From assembly GCA_026008535.1 (NCBI GenBank), contig BRKX01000007.1:7215001-7279000 (forward strand): a stretch of 64,000 bases of DNA, read 5' to 3'. Made by a program: the position numbers and the translations under genes. Numbering within the stretch: the first letter of the stretch is position 1; the number at the start of each line of letters is the position of its first letter. Below, piece after piece: positions 46,601 to 57,707 of this stretch. Source of the stretch: Perilla frutescens (Eukaryota > Streptophyta > Magnoliopsida > Lamiales > Lamiaceae). The notes beneath the pieces were generated by a model. That model saw only the letters and a list, made by a program, of their open reading frames with translations, was not told where the DNA came from and did no database searches.

Positions 46601-48760
46601 ATTGAATCTGACATGCATACCGTCATCACATAGCTGACTTATGCTAATCAGATTTGCTGTTAAACCTTTGACATGAAGCACATTGCGTAACTTGGGAAAG
46701 TTCTTGACATTCAAGGTTCCTTTTCCTACTATGTTACCTTGTGCTCCTCCACCATAACTAACTTTCCCTTTGCTTGTCGTGGTATAGTCATCGAGAAATT
46801 TAGAATTTCCTGTCATGTGCCGAGAGCACCCACTGTCAAAGTACCACGTACCAGTAATGTTGGCTTTCAACGATGTGTAGACAACATTACACGTGATCTT
46901 TGCCTTCTTTGAACGTTTCTTCTTTTTGGAAGTTTTAGAAGATTGTTCCAACACAATCTTACCTGTTGCTATATCATCATGATATTTAAAGCAATAAGGT
47001 TTGATGTGTCCAGGCTCTTGGCAATAATGACAAATAAATTTCTTCTCCTTGGACTTGTCATTGACATTCGGTGTGACATTTCCGTCAACATTGACTGGAA
47101 CATCCTTGGAGCTTTCTCCTTTGACAAAATTGATAGGATTTGAGATAGACATTGTTGAACTCGATGAATATTCCAAGCCTGCTTTTGTGTTCTGTCCCAG
47201 TGTCAGAACCTCGTTCAGAGTAGATGTTCCTTGATTGAGTTATCGAAAGGTTTTCGAAGCAGCTTCTACTTCCTTTCTCAACTTGTTCAGCTCAAGATCA
47301 CTTCTAGTGAGTCGTATCTCAAGGTCCAGTACTCGTTGCTTTAGAGTTTGGTTTTCTTCCACAAGAATCCCAAATTCTTTTGATTGTTCGGTCCATTGGA
47401 CACAAACTTCATCTACAACCTTGGGCAATTGTTGTAGAGCTACTTGGTGACTGACTTCGGACTTGTCTTCTTCCACCTGAGACACTTCAGCAGTATTGCA
47501 AAATTCATCCAGCAATGTCATTTCATACCAGTTAGTGGTATTTGGAGGAATGTTAGAGACTTCTTGTGTAACATTCTCCATAACATTGCTTGGAACATCT
47601 AGAGTCACATGATCAAGACTAGCATCATAGTCATAATCAACACTCTCCATGTCAGTTAAAGCGCCAATCATTTCATCTAAGTCATCATTGACTTTTACAA
47701 ACAATGCAGTTTGTTTTTCAGCTTCTTCATCACCGGATTCGTCGCTTAACATGGCAGCACTATAATTTCTTCTTTGCTTCCTTAGGACAGTAGGACATTC
47801 ATTGGCATAATGTCCAAAACCAGAACATCCCCTACATTGAACTGAGTCAATGTCCTTTACTGCAACATCTGGAGACTTTGAAGATTTTGTCGATCTAGAT
47901 GATGTCGATGAGGGAGAATCAAACAATCTCCGTGGTTTGAAGTTTGGGAAACCTTTCTTCATTGACCGAACAAGAGTATTGAACTTCTTGGTAAGCAGCG
48001 CAACACTCAGGGGTTCATCTTCAGTAATCTCCTGAATGTTCTCGACATCAAGTTCAACATTTGAACTTGATGTTACTGATTGAAGTGCAATTCCTTTGGA
48101 GGAGGTGTTTGATTTCTGATTTTCAAGATTCATCTCAAACGTGAGTAGAATGCTCACTGCTTCACTCAAACTCATGTTTGATACATTGTGAGCTTCTTCA
48201 ATTGCTGAGATTTTCATGTTGAATCTCTCCGGAAGTGTGCGAAGAAGTTTGCTAACCATGTTTTCGTTCGAGATCGGACATCTGAGAGCTGTAGATTCAT
48301 TTGACACTTCACACAATCGTTCAGTGTACATTGAAATAGTCTTATCTTCTAACATTCGCAGAGTTTCAAATTTAGAAGTGAGTAGCCTAAGCTTTGTTTG
48401 TCGTACACTAATCGATCCTTCACAATGTTCCTACAGTATGCTCCATGCTTGATATGTCGTGGTGCAATTACACACCATTTAGAAGCACGGAACATCAACC
48501 GAAACAAAAATAGCATTGAGTGCCCTTGAATTGAAGTTGGAAATGATTCGATCATCATTAGTCCATTGAGTCTCCGAAGTAAGAATGTACACTCCATTTG
48601 GTCCTTCCATCCTCGGTGGAGACCATTCTTCAATTACAGCCAACCAAGCCCTCTCATCAATGGACTTGATATACATCTTCATGCGCGATTTCCACATAGC
48701 ATAATTCTTGCCATTACTATCCAATGCCGGAGGACGGCACTGATTGATCTGAATATCCAT
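43684..48760 (-). pseudogene. Sirevirus gag-pol polyprotein, multiply interrupted
   Basis: Order from ATG 48760: gag (MDIQINQCRPPALDSNGKNY), CCHC knuckle CRGCSGFGHYANEC (~47830), coiled-coil segment (LVEENQTLKQRVLDLEIRL), second CCHC CHYCQEPGHIKPYC (~47020), protease (WYFDSGCSRHMTG), HQKLGHLSFRSLKKLI zinc region, integrase core, KNRTLQEMSRVMLQAQ, RT (YGLKQAPRAWYARLTEF; catalytic YVDD intact), RNase H (DSDWAGDVDDRKSTSG), end SLGMCVC with TAG at 43684. Lesions: stops at 48481-48479, 48433-48431, 47242-47240, 45069-45067 and 43767-43765, and a 1-bp shift near 46016-46030. Outside the shift the parts share one frame. Several stops fit C-to-T or G-to-A changes. Confidence 0.9.
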
Positions 48761-48816
48761 CTTTCAGTGAGTCAACAAACCAAGGATCGAATACTTAGTT
48801 TAGTGTGTTAAGTACC

Positions 48817-48830
48817 GGCTCCTGATGCCA
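48817..48830 (-). other. Primer-binding site of the Sirevirus
   Basis: On the minus strand TGGCATCAGGAGCC begins two bases inside the 5' LTR border. It matches the initiator Met tRNA-type site with small changes. Confidence 0.85.
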
Positions 48831-48832
48831 CT

Positions 48833-50129
48833 TGTTGAAATTTGTTGCCATAAACACTGAAATTAGATACAGATTTGTAATGTCAAACTCAATGTTAAAG
48901 ACAGTTAACACAACTTATCTTAACACAAATATGCTGGAAATAAAATGCACAAGAATACACGATATAATTTTTAAATCATACACAACATGTGTATGATTGC
49001 CACAGGGCGAAATTATACTATTAATAGTACAAAAGTTTCAAGCTGTTAATGTCAGACGCGAAGGCTCTTAACACTACAGCAACATTACAAGTTCTAATCT
49101 AGTCTATCACTAAAAAGAACTTAAAGACATATAAATTGACATCCCGTCAATTCATATACAAACAACAACATACAACTTGACATCCCGTCAGTTCGTATGC
49201 AAACTATATCATACAAGTTGACATCCCGTCGACTTGTATTCAAACAATATACAAATTGACATCCCGTCAGTTCATATGCAAACTACAACATACAGATTGA
49301 CATCCCGTCAATACATATGCAAACTATAACATACAGATTGACATCCCGTCAATTCATATGTAAAACTTGATCATACAAGTTAACATCCCGTCGACTTGTA
49401 TAACCACTAAAACAAATAAATTGACATCCCGTCAATTTGTATACAAACTAGTAAAGATTTCACAACCTTGCTATCTATCCTAACTTGTACAATCTATTCC
49501 GTGAAAGGATTGAACAACAATAAACATTAAGACAGAAGAAGGAACGAAGAACGAAACCTAAACTAAGTTTGTGACCCAAGCTTTCTTCAATCTTCACACA
49601 GCGGAAAATGGAATGAGCTTGAATAGATCTTCAAGTGTCGAACACATCCCTTTTATGCTTCTTCACTTGAATCCAACACGGTCCACGATTTCTCTCTCTT
49701 GAACATGGGTTGACAATAACCGCTTCACTCCATGACTTCACCGTTGATGGAAGAAACCGCCTCCAAGGCGTGGTTGATAGCTTCCCCACGTTCATGCTCT
49801 TTTTCTAAATATCCAGCAAATAAAATTTTCTGAAAAAGAAAAAGAATTAAATAGAGAAACCGCTAGACCTAAAAAATAGGAGATAGAGTTTTGACTTTGT
49901 CAAACTCTATTTTAAATAATATATCTAATATGTATATATCCAATTATTTGAAATAATAATTTCATGGATATACACATATATTTTAAGATATATAAAGTTA
50001 TTTTATTTATTAAAATGATAAATAAACTAGGAAAGGATAAGATTAGTTATGACTATGTCATAGACAATGTCACAGGGAGTCTGTCTGACATCGAGTGCAA
50101 CATTGAACAATGTCATACAGCACTCAACA
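48833..50129 (-). repeat. 5' LTR of the Sirevirus
   Basis: 1297 bp with ends TGTTGAAATTTG and CACTCAACA. It differs from the 3' LTR by about 15 substitutions and one 3-bp indel by eye. It holds the same eight-hairpin array at 49131-49443. It should carry the promoter of the element. Confidence 0.95.
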
Positions 50130-50352
50130 GTTAACATAACGATCTGTTATCAAATCCTCTGTGATTTTTATAAGAATTAGCAAATTACGTTAATACCCCC
50201 GCGCAAAAAAAATTTCAGATATTACAGAATTGCCACCGCCTTTTCAGCAAATCTGGACCTTTGATTTTTGATGGATGTGTGGTGTGAGATGTGTTCTCAT
50301 TTCTCACACAAGGGGTTATTTTTATATAACCCCACCTCTGTGTGTGTGTGTG
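50130..50352. other. Intron DNA between Sirevirus and gypsy element
   Basis: It continues the pre-insertion locus after the GTTAA duplication. It includes TGTTCTCATTTCTCACAC (~50298), an inverted relative of GTGTGAGAAATGAGAAC at 35666, and a (TG)n run at 50338-50352 that forms the gypsy target site. Confidence 0.5.
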
Positions 50353-51223
50353 TGTGATGCGATCCTCGCCGGCATACGACAAAGACAGCAGATGTTTTAT
50401 CCAGGATTGTAGCAGATTCCACGGAATGGATAGATGGATCCAAACCCTAGCCTCTCAAAGGTGTCAAACCTTGAACACGATGTAGTCGAGACCCTCGATC
50501 AATTGGAAACACGAACTTGGATTAGGTGATGACGCCATAAACGGGGATGCGAATTCCGTTTGATAAGTCGATTGAATCTCACGCTGTGTTGTGAAACTCG
50601 AATAACTCTCTCTGAGAGAAAAGTGAAAACTCACGTAATAAAATTAATGAAATCAAAAGTTGTTCTCAAAATAAGAGATACAAGCCTTATATAGTTGGTC
50701 CAAATTAACTAAGCCCTAAATTAATATCCAACTTAAACTAGGAAATTAAAACATAAAATCGCGCAATTCCGGACACGCTCCAGATGGGCGCGACACGGGC
50801 TCACTCGCACCTCCACTCGCGCTGTACGTCGCGCCAGTCTCATTTCTTGTAGCGTCTGTGGCGCGACCGGCTTCACTCGCGTCTCAGGTCGCACTGTAGA
50901 ATGCGCCAGTCTCATCGCCCGAAGCGTTGGTGGCGCGACCGGATCCACTCGCGTGTTCACCCGCGCTGTAGCTCGTGCCAAGCGGCGCGACCGGTGGCTC
51001 ACGTCCCAACTCGTGCTGTAGCTCGTGCCCGCAGCTCGAGATCACTATCTTCCACTTGGGATCGGGTTCTTCTCCTTCTACGGGTCGTTTAGCCAACTCT
51101 TGGTTCCAGATTTCTCGCATGAATCCATTGAGGCTTTCCTTGAACCTCTTAGCTCTTGCTCGTGTTACCGGTCCTTCTGGCACCTTGATTGGATCGGACA
51201 TCTCCTCAGCTCGGGTCATATCA
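50353..51223 (-). repeat. 3' LTR of the gypsy element, overlapping pol
   Basis: 871 bp, ends TGATGCGATCC and GGTCATATCA. The polypurine tract AAGAGGAGGGGGA (51236-51224 on the minus strand) abuts it. The last ~113 residues of the polyprotein (from MTRAEEMSDP through GPVTRARAKR to the stop at 50884) are encoded within the LTR. The part left of 50884 is non-coding and includes GC-rich GCGCGACC repeats. Confidence 0.85.
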
Positions 51224-54200
51224 TCCCCCTCCTCTTGAAAAGGATTTGTCCTCAAATCCAGCTCGTCACCTACATCAAAAGGACTCAAGTCAGCAACATT
51301 AAATGAAGAACTCACTTTGTACTCACCTGGCAAGTCTAACTTGTATGCATTGTCACTGATGCGCTCCACGACTTGGAATGGTCCATCGCCTCTAGGAAGC
51401 AATTTAGAACGCCTCTGAACTGGAAACCGCTCTTTACGCATATGTAACCAAACCCATTCATCGGGCTCAAACACAACCTTCCGTCGACCCTTGTTGGCCT
51501 TATTGGCATACTGCTCGGTTCGCCTCTCTATGTTTGCTCTAGCCTTCTCATGTAACTGTTTAACAAAATCAGCTCTCTTTTCCCCTTCAAGGTTAGTATG
51601 TTCATGAACAGGTAAAGGAATCAAATCCAACGGAGTTAAAGGATTAAAGCCATATGCAACTTCAAATGGGGAAAACTGAGATGCAGAATGCACATACCTA
51701 TTATATGCAAATTCAACATGTGGCAAACATTCCTCCCAAGTTTTGATGTTCTTTTTAATTATTGCCCTTAACAATGTAGATAAAGTCCTATTTACTACTT
51801 CCGTCTGACCATCAGTCTGTGGGTGACAAGTAGTAGAAAACAAAAGCTTCGTACCTAACTTACACCACAAAGTCTTCCAGAAATAACTTAAGAACTTAAC
51901 ATCTCTATCAGAAATAATGGTCTTGGGCATGCCATGTAAACGCACAACTTCTTTAAAGAACAAATCAGCAATGTAGGATGCATCATTTGTTTTAGAACAT
52001 GCTATGAAATGTGCCATCTTGGAAAATCTATCCACAACCACAAAAATAGAATCATGACCACGTTTACTCCTAGGTAATCCTAACACAAAATCCATAGATA
52101 TATCTATCCAAGGTGATGTAGGAATAGGCAAAGGCATGTATAAACCATGTGGTTGGACTCGAGATTTGGCTTGTCTACATGTAACACACTTAGCACACAC
52201 TCGTTCTACATCACGTTTCATATGAGGCCAAAAGAAATGCTCCCTCAATGCAGCTAGAGTCTTTGCTACCCCAAAATGCCCCATCAAATCACCACCATGT
52301 GACTCCAACAATAAAAGCTCACGCATGGAACAATTAGGCACACACAACCTATTTTCTCTAAACAAATATCCATCATGCCTATAAAATTTCCCATCTCCAG
52401 ATTCTTCACATGTAACATATATATCCTTAAAATCACCATCCTCACTATACATACTCTTAATGTGCTCAAAACCAAGTAACTTAGCATCTAAGGTGGAAAG
52501 TAAAGCGTACCTCCTCGATAGTGCGTCAGCTACTACATTCTCTTTCACTTGCTTATACTTGATGACGTATGGAAACGTCTCTACAAACTCCATCCAGCGG
52601 GCATGTCTTTTGTTCAACTTGTGTTGCCCCTTCAAATACTTCAACGACTCATGATCGGTGTGGATCACAAATTCCTTAGGCCACAAATAGTGTTGCCACG
52701 TCTGCAATGCCCGAACTAGTGCATACAACTCCTTGTTATATGTCGGGTATTTTGCAGTGGCACCGCCAAGCTTCTCACTGAAGTAGGCAATGGGCCGTTT
52801 CTCTTGCATCAACACTGCACCAATTCCAACACCAGAAGCATCACATTCTATCTCAAAAGTTTTAGAAAAGTTTTGAAGAGATAGTACCGGTGGATGTGTC
52901 AATTTCTCCTTGAGTGTTTGAAACGCTTTCTCTTGTGCTCTTCCCAATGAAATTCCACAGTCTTCTTGATCACCTCGGTCATGGGTGCTGCGATACTACT
53001 GAAGTGTGGGACAAAACGCCGATAGAAGCTCGCAAGTCCATGGAAACTTCGAACCTCACTCGCATTTGTTGGCGTCAGCCACTTTTGGATGGCTCGAACC
53101 TTCTCTTCGTCCACCTGTACTCCATCTGCGCTAACAACAAAACCAAGAAACACAACCTTATCTGTGCAAAAGGTGCATTTCTTCAAGTTAGCATATAGTT
53201 GTTCCTTTCTCAAAGCAAGCAAAACAAATTTCAAATGCTCAACATGGTCCTCTTCATTCTTGCTATAGATTAATATGTCATCAAAATAAACCACCACAAA
53301 TCTACCTATAAAGGCACGCAAGACATGATTCATAAGACGCATAAATGTACTAGGAGCATTTGTTAACCCAAACAGCATAACTAACCACTCATACAATCCT
53401 AGTTTTGTAATGAATGCCGTTTTCCACTCATCCCCTTCTTTAATGCGAATTTGGTGATATCCACTTCTTAAGTCTATCTTAGAGAATATGCATGCACCAT
53501 GTAATTCGTCTAACATATCATCTAAACGGGGAATGGGATGTCGATACTTTACCGTAATATTGTTGACGGCTCTGCAATCGACACACATCCATAGCGATGA
53601 ATCCTTCTTCGGCACGAGCAAAACTGGGCTCGCGCATGGACTCAAACTCTCCCTCACTTGGCCTTTCTCCAGTAGCTCATGTATTTGACGTTCTAGCTCT
53701 TTTGTCTCCTCAGGGTTGCTTCGATATGCCGGTCGGTTTGGCAAGGTGGCGCCGGGCACGAAATCAATTTGGTGCTCGATTTCCCTAATTGGTGGCAAAC
53801 CTGGTGGCATCTCTTTGGGAAAGACATCCTTGAATTCCTGCAAAAGAGACACAATAGGGCTAGGCAAAGATGGATCAAATGGGTTAGTACTCATTAACAC
53901 ATCTCTGTGGATCATCAAGTACATTGGCTTCTCATTTTGCACAGCCCATTTGACATCACTGGCTGTGGCAAAACAAGCATGTTGGACCACCTCCTTTCCA
54001 ACGTTGGCCTTTCTTCTTTTCTTCCTCATGGTATCGGCCTCCTCTTGTAGCTTCACTTGATCCTCGTACATTTGAGATGGTATTAGAGGAGCTAGTGTCA
54101 CCGTCTTCTTTTTAAGTACAAAAGAGTACTTGTTTGTGAAGCCATCATGCTTCACCCTCCTATCGAATTGCCATGGACGCCCTAGCAAAATATGTCCCGC

Positions 54201-55783
54201 TTGCATAGGCACAACGTCGCACAACACTTCGTCTTCATACTTGCCAATCCGAAATGGCACTCGAACTTGCTTGTTCACCTTGGTTTCTCCACTATCATTC
54301 AACCACTGCAGCTTGTATGGCTTAGGATGTTTGAGAACCGGCAAACCTAACTTTGTCACCATCACAACACTTGCAACATTAGTACAACTACCGCCATCAA
54401 TAATCATACTACATACCTTATCCTTGATGTGGCATCGGGTATGGAATATGTTCTCCCTTTGCTCCTCGTCGACGCTCTTGGTGTGCAAGCTAAGAGATTT
54501 GCGTGCAACCAAAATGAGAGCATTGGGTGCTGCGTACTCCTCCTCCCCACTCGACTCGGATAAACCCGGCATCTCCGGATCAACTTTTTCTTCATCCGTC
54601 ACAATCTCACCATTGTCCTTTAGGATCATCACACGTCGGTTTGGGCACTGATTTGCTATGTGTCCTCTACCTTGACATTTAAAACACGTAATATCTCGGT
54701 TTCGGTTGCCCGACGAATCTTGAGTGCTTGATCCCGTCATTGTAGGCATCTCAACCTTCGGCTTAGTGAACGGTTGCTTCTCGTCTTTTTTCCCTTGATT
54801 TGAAGCTTTCCATGGAGTTGTGCTGGAATTTGAGTTCGACTTCCATGTGGAAGAACTCACTCGGTTGTTGTTTCCCCTCCTCTTGAGTTGGTTCTCGACT
54901 TTGATAGCCATTTGTACATGTCCTCCATCTCGACACAGTGCTGCAACTCTACCACTTCTCGGATCTCTCTATGTAAACCGGCTAGAAAGCAAGCCATTGT
55001 GGCCTCCTTATCTTCCTCCACATTTGCTCGGATCATTGAGACCTCCATCTCCTTGAAGTAGTCATCTACACTATTCGTACCTTGTCTCAAGTTTTGCAAC
55101 TTGTTGTATAGCTCTCGATAGTAGTAACTTGGTACGAATCTCTTCCTCATCACTGCTTTCATCTCTCCCCACGTCTCTATTGGGTGTTCCTGATTACGCC
55201 GTCTGTTGGATATCAACTGATCCCACAAAACTATGGCATAATCTGAAAACTCCACTGCTACTGACTTCACTTTCTTCAGCTCAGAATAGTTGTGACAATC
55301 GAACATCATCTCAATCTTGCGCTCCCATTCAAGGTACAAAGCTGGATCATTTTTACCTTGGAATGAAGGCACATTCATCTTGATGTTTCCGAGATTGTCG
55401 TCTTCTCGATTCCTTGCTCTCCCGTGTCTCCTACCTCCAGCAGTTGAATATCTGTCTTCCTCCTCTGAATCTCCCATCTCAGTGTCATAGTAGTCATTCC
55501 GTTGTCTCTCCACATGCCCGTAGCGTCTAGCCTCTATCCGAACTCCGCGTCCGCCTCTTCCACCTCTTCCGCCGTGGTTCTCTCGAGGAGCTTGTTGAGA
55601 TTGCTCCTGTATTGAACTTTCTACTTAGTTTAGCCTCTCATTCAATGACGCCATCTCAGTTTTGATAAACTTCGTGAGATGTTGCTGAATGGCTTCCACT
55701 GTATTCTTGGGATCAAAAGTAATGTTCAGCTCATCACTCGATCCTGCGGCTGCTCCTTTGGTACCTGCACTTTTGTTAGACAT
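50884..55783 (-). pseudogene. Gypsy gag-pol polyprotein, broken in three places
   Basis: From ATG 55783 (MSNKSAGTKGAAAGSSDEL): gag with PSFQGKNDPALYLEWERK and KRFVPSYYYRELYNKLQ; CCHC knuckle CFKCQGRGHIANQC; protease IIDGGSCTNVAS; RT with IDLRSGYHQIRIKEGDE and YFDDILIYS; RNase H ECDASGVGIGAVLMQ; integrase zinc region and D,D(35)E core (MDFVLGLPRSKRG, IISDRD, CHPQTDGQTEVVNRTL); GPF box (GDGPFQV) and a SSSFNVADLSPFDVGDELDL end. No chromodomain is recognisable. Lesions: TAA at 55627-55625, a 1-bp loss near 54915, and a 1-bp loss near 52935. Gag and pol otherwise form one continuous frame. It is a non-functional copy. Confidence 0.9.
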
Positions 55784-56230
55784 GTCGATTCTTTTTTTTT
55801 TGATCGACTCTTTTTTCTTTTTTTTTTGAACGATTTTTTTTTAACCAAAGAACAAATCAAATACTAAATTAGGCAAAGAAAATGAACTACTAATGTGACA
55901 ATGAAATGAAACCAACCTAACAAATATCTAGCCCTCAACCTCACGTGTATACTCTCGTGTATCACACAATCGGATCTTTTCACTCTAATAATCTCACACA
56001 CTCTTGCCTTTTACCACTCGTATTCTCTCCAAATAGAATTAAACTAGAAACACAATCACAATAATGAAATCCCAAAAGACCAATCACAGATTCACGAAAA
56101 AAGTGTCGGAAAAATTTCGAAAATTCGAAAATTTCCGAGAAAAAATTTTTCGACTTCTCCCCCAGGTAATATACGCATCTCCAACAACCCAAATATCAAA
56201 ATCAAATGTAACGAAGACACCAAAAATTTT
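55784..56230 (-). other. Gypsy leader with long T-tracts, PBS missing
   Basis: Long T-runs with GATCGACTC and GAACGA spacers at 55789-55842 (A-rich on the transcribed strand) precede gag. An AT-rich leader follows. No primer-binding site is found before the LTR fragment at 56231, consistent with a deletion spanning the inner LTR end and PBS. Confidence 0.6.
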
Positions 56231-56760
56231 CCCGCCCTAAATTAACTAGGCCCTAAATTAATATCCAACCTAAACTAGGAAATTAAAACATAAAATCGCG
56301 CAATTCCGGACACGCTCCAGATGGGCGCGACACGGGCTCACTCGCACCTCCACTCGCGCTGTACGTCGCGCTGGTCTCATTTCATGTAGCGTCTGTGGCG
56401 CGACCGACTTCACTCGCGTCTCAGGTCGCGCTGTAGAACGCGTCAGTCTCATCGCCCGAAGCGTTGGTGGTGCGACCGGATCCACTCGCGTGTTCACCCG
56501 CGCTGTAGCTCGTGCCAAGCGGCGCGACCGGTGGCTCGCATCCCAACTCGTGCTGTAGTTCGTGCCCGCAGCTCGAGATCACTATCTTCCACTTGGGATC
56601 GGGTTCTTCTCCTTCTACGGGTCGTTTAACCAACTCTTGGTTCCAGATCTCTCGCATGAATCCATTGAGGCTTTCCTTGAACCTCTAAGCTCTTGCTCGT
56701 GTTGCCGGTCCTTCTGGCACCTTGATTGGATCGGACATCTCCTCAGCTCGGGTCGTATCA
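56231..56760 (-). repeat. Truncated 5' LTR of the gypsy element
   Basis: It matches 50703-51223 of the 3' LTR from AAATTAACTA(A/G)GCCC to the end. The inner ~350 bp are absent. The minus strand here also encodes the polyprotein tail (MREIWNQELVKRPVEGEEP), because that segment is part of the LTR. Confidence 0.85.
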
Positions 56761-57143
56761 GTGTGTATATATACTTTCCAACTTTTCCTTTTTTTTCCAA
56801 AAAATATATACCATAAAATGAAATTAGTGAACTTACTCATACATATTTTTGATATGTGGGCAAATTTGGATGTGTTTGGCTTATATGAATGAAGTTATCT
56901 TTTAAAATTATATAATGATGGACTTTACTCTATATATATATATTAGTATGTATTGCTCGTATATACTAATAATATATATATAATTAATTTTTAAATAGTT
57001 GCCAAAAAAATGATGGGAAATTGTGATAGAATTACGAAGTATTTCATCATTGAAGAAAAAATTAGTGAGTAAATTTTAGTTCAATGAGGAAATATACCAA
57101 ACTTCAATTGATATTTGGTAACGGGATAATTTTTCATGACTAA
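56761..57143. other. AT-rich intron DNA, nothing recognised
   Basis: It contains short TA-rich runs (about 56932-56945 and 56968-56981) and no coding. Confidence 0.5.
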
Positions 57144-57391
57144 GAGCATCCATTATGGAGGTGCTTATAACTATGTGGCAAAATAAGCATCAGGTTCCAC
57201 TATAGTGGAACACAAGTCAAAGTAGCAAAATAAGAAATGAGTCCCTTGTGCAAGCACCTGGTTCTTGAATTAAATAGTGGGTCCAAAAATTTGCTCTCCT
57301 CCCTTTTTGCATTTTTGGTGTTTTCTCTCTCCTCCCTTTTTGTATTGCACACATGTGGCATCACTATGGCGTAGTACCATAGTGGATGCTC
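57144..57391. mobile_element. Tourist-like MITE, TSD TAA
   Basis: The 248-bp element has inverted ends GAGCATCCATTATGG and, from the right, GAGCATCCACTATGG (14 of 15 match). It is flanked by TAA on both sides (57141-57143 and 57392-57394), the PIF/Harbinger (Tourist) target. It has no coding. Confidence 0.8.
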
Positions 57392-57707
57392 TAAATAGCT
57401 CAATAGTGATGGGATATCAATAATGTCATTATTACTTTTAGCTAGATTCGCTATTATGATGGGATCGTGATGAATTTTCCGATCATTAAAAATTAAATTT
57501 CATGAAGTGCTATTAATTCCTAGCTAGTTGTCATAAATAAAGCAATCGGATAGGCCCAGATAGAGCGTATTCAATTTCATCAACATACGATTATATACTC
57601 TGGATCGGAACATAGGATTATTATGACGATTCAAGCATGAATCACTTGTCAACTCCTTATGCAATTAATCAATGCTTAAATTGAGAAGATAGAATTGAGA
57701 AACTGAC
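57392..57707 (-). other. Host-like start of the NLR intron
   Basis: AT-rich sequence next to the 5' splice site (GTCAGT on the minus strand at 57707-57702). No element borders are seen. Confidence 0.5.

Larger units (their letters stand above)
39638..50129 (-). mobile_element. Complete Sirevirus LTR retrotransposon (Ty1/copia)
   Basis: Two LTRs (39638-40937 and 48833-50129) bound a 10.49-kb element flanked by identical 5-bp duplications GTTAA (39633-39637 and 50130-50134). On the minus strand the order is 5' LTR, PBS, gag-pol, third ORF, hairpin array, polypurine tracts, 3' LTR. By hand I count about 15 substitutions and one 3-bp indel between LTRs (about 1.2%), so the insertion is recent. 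Yet gag-pol and ORF3 carry many nonsense changes and two frameshifts. Protein order, the third ORF and PBS type place it in the Sirevirus (SIRE/Maximus) lineage. It sits inside the NLR intron. Confidence 0.93.
50353..56760 (-). mobile_element. Ty3/gypsy element with pol reading into the LTR, TSD GTGTG
   Basis: The element starts TGATGCGATCC (50353) and ends GGTCGTATCA (56760), flanked by GTGTG on both sides (weak evidence because the left flank is a TG repeat). On the minus strand: partial 5' LTR (56231-56760), leader with T-tracts, gag-pol (55783-50884), polypurine tract inside pol (51237-51224), 3' LTR (51223-50353). The 5' LTR lacks its inner ~350 bp and the PBS. By eye ~19 differences separate the shared ~520 bp (about 3.6%), so it is older than the Sirevirus. 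The ending, without a recognisable chromodomain and overlapping the LTR, suggests the CRM lineage, tentatively. Confidence 0.85.
32966..57707 (-). other. Giant NLR intron (~24.7 kb) filled with transposons
   Basis: The donor is CCTG then GTCAGT at 57708/57707, and the acceptor is TTTTATAG at 32966. Exon 1 ends one base into a codon and exon 2 supplies the other two, giving Val: ADVDASP joined to LEGRSKSF. No coding residues appear to be missing compared with NLRs of this type. Contents from acceptor to donor: Helitron, hAT-like TIR element, Mutator-like element, Helitron end, complete Sirevirus, gypsy element, Tourist-like MITE. That this is spliced as one intron is inference. The alternative is an intron that has been blown apart and is no longer processed. 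Confidence 0.65.

Noticed and set aside
50705..51223. Initially read as a separate tandem duplication of the pol end at 56231-56760
   Set aside because: Both blocks are LTR copies; the pol tail is encoded inside the LTR, so the duplication is the normal LTR pair.
54130..54651. 173-residue plus-strand frame across the gypsy gag/protease region
   Set aside because: Antisense of a well-identified polyprotein (zinc knuckle and protease motifs lie on the minus strand).
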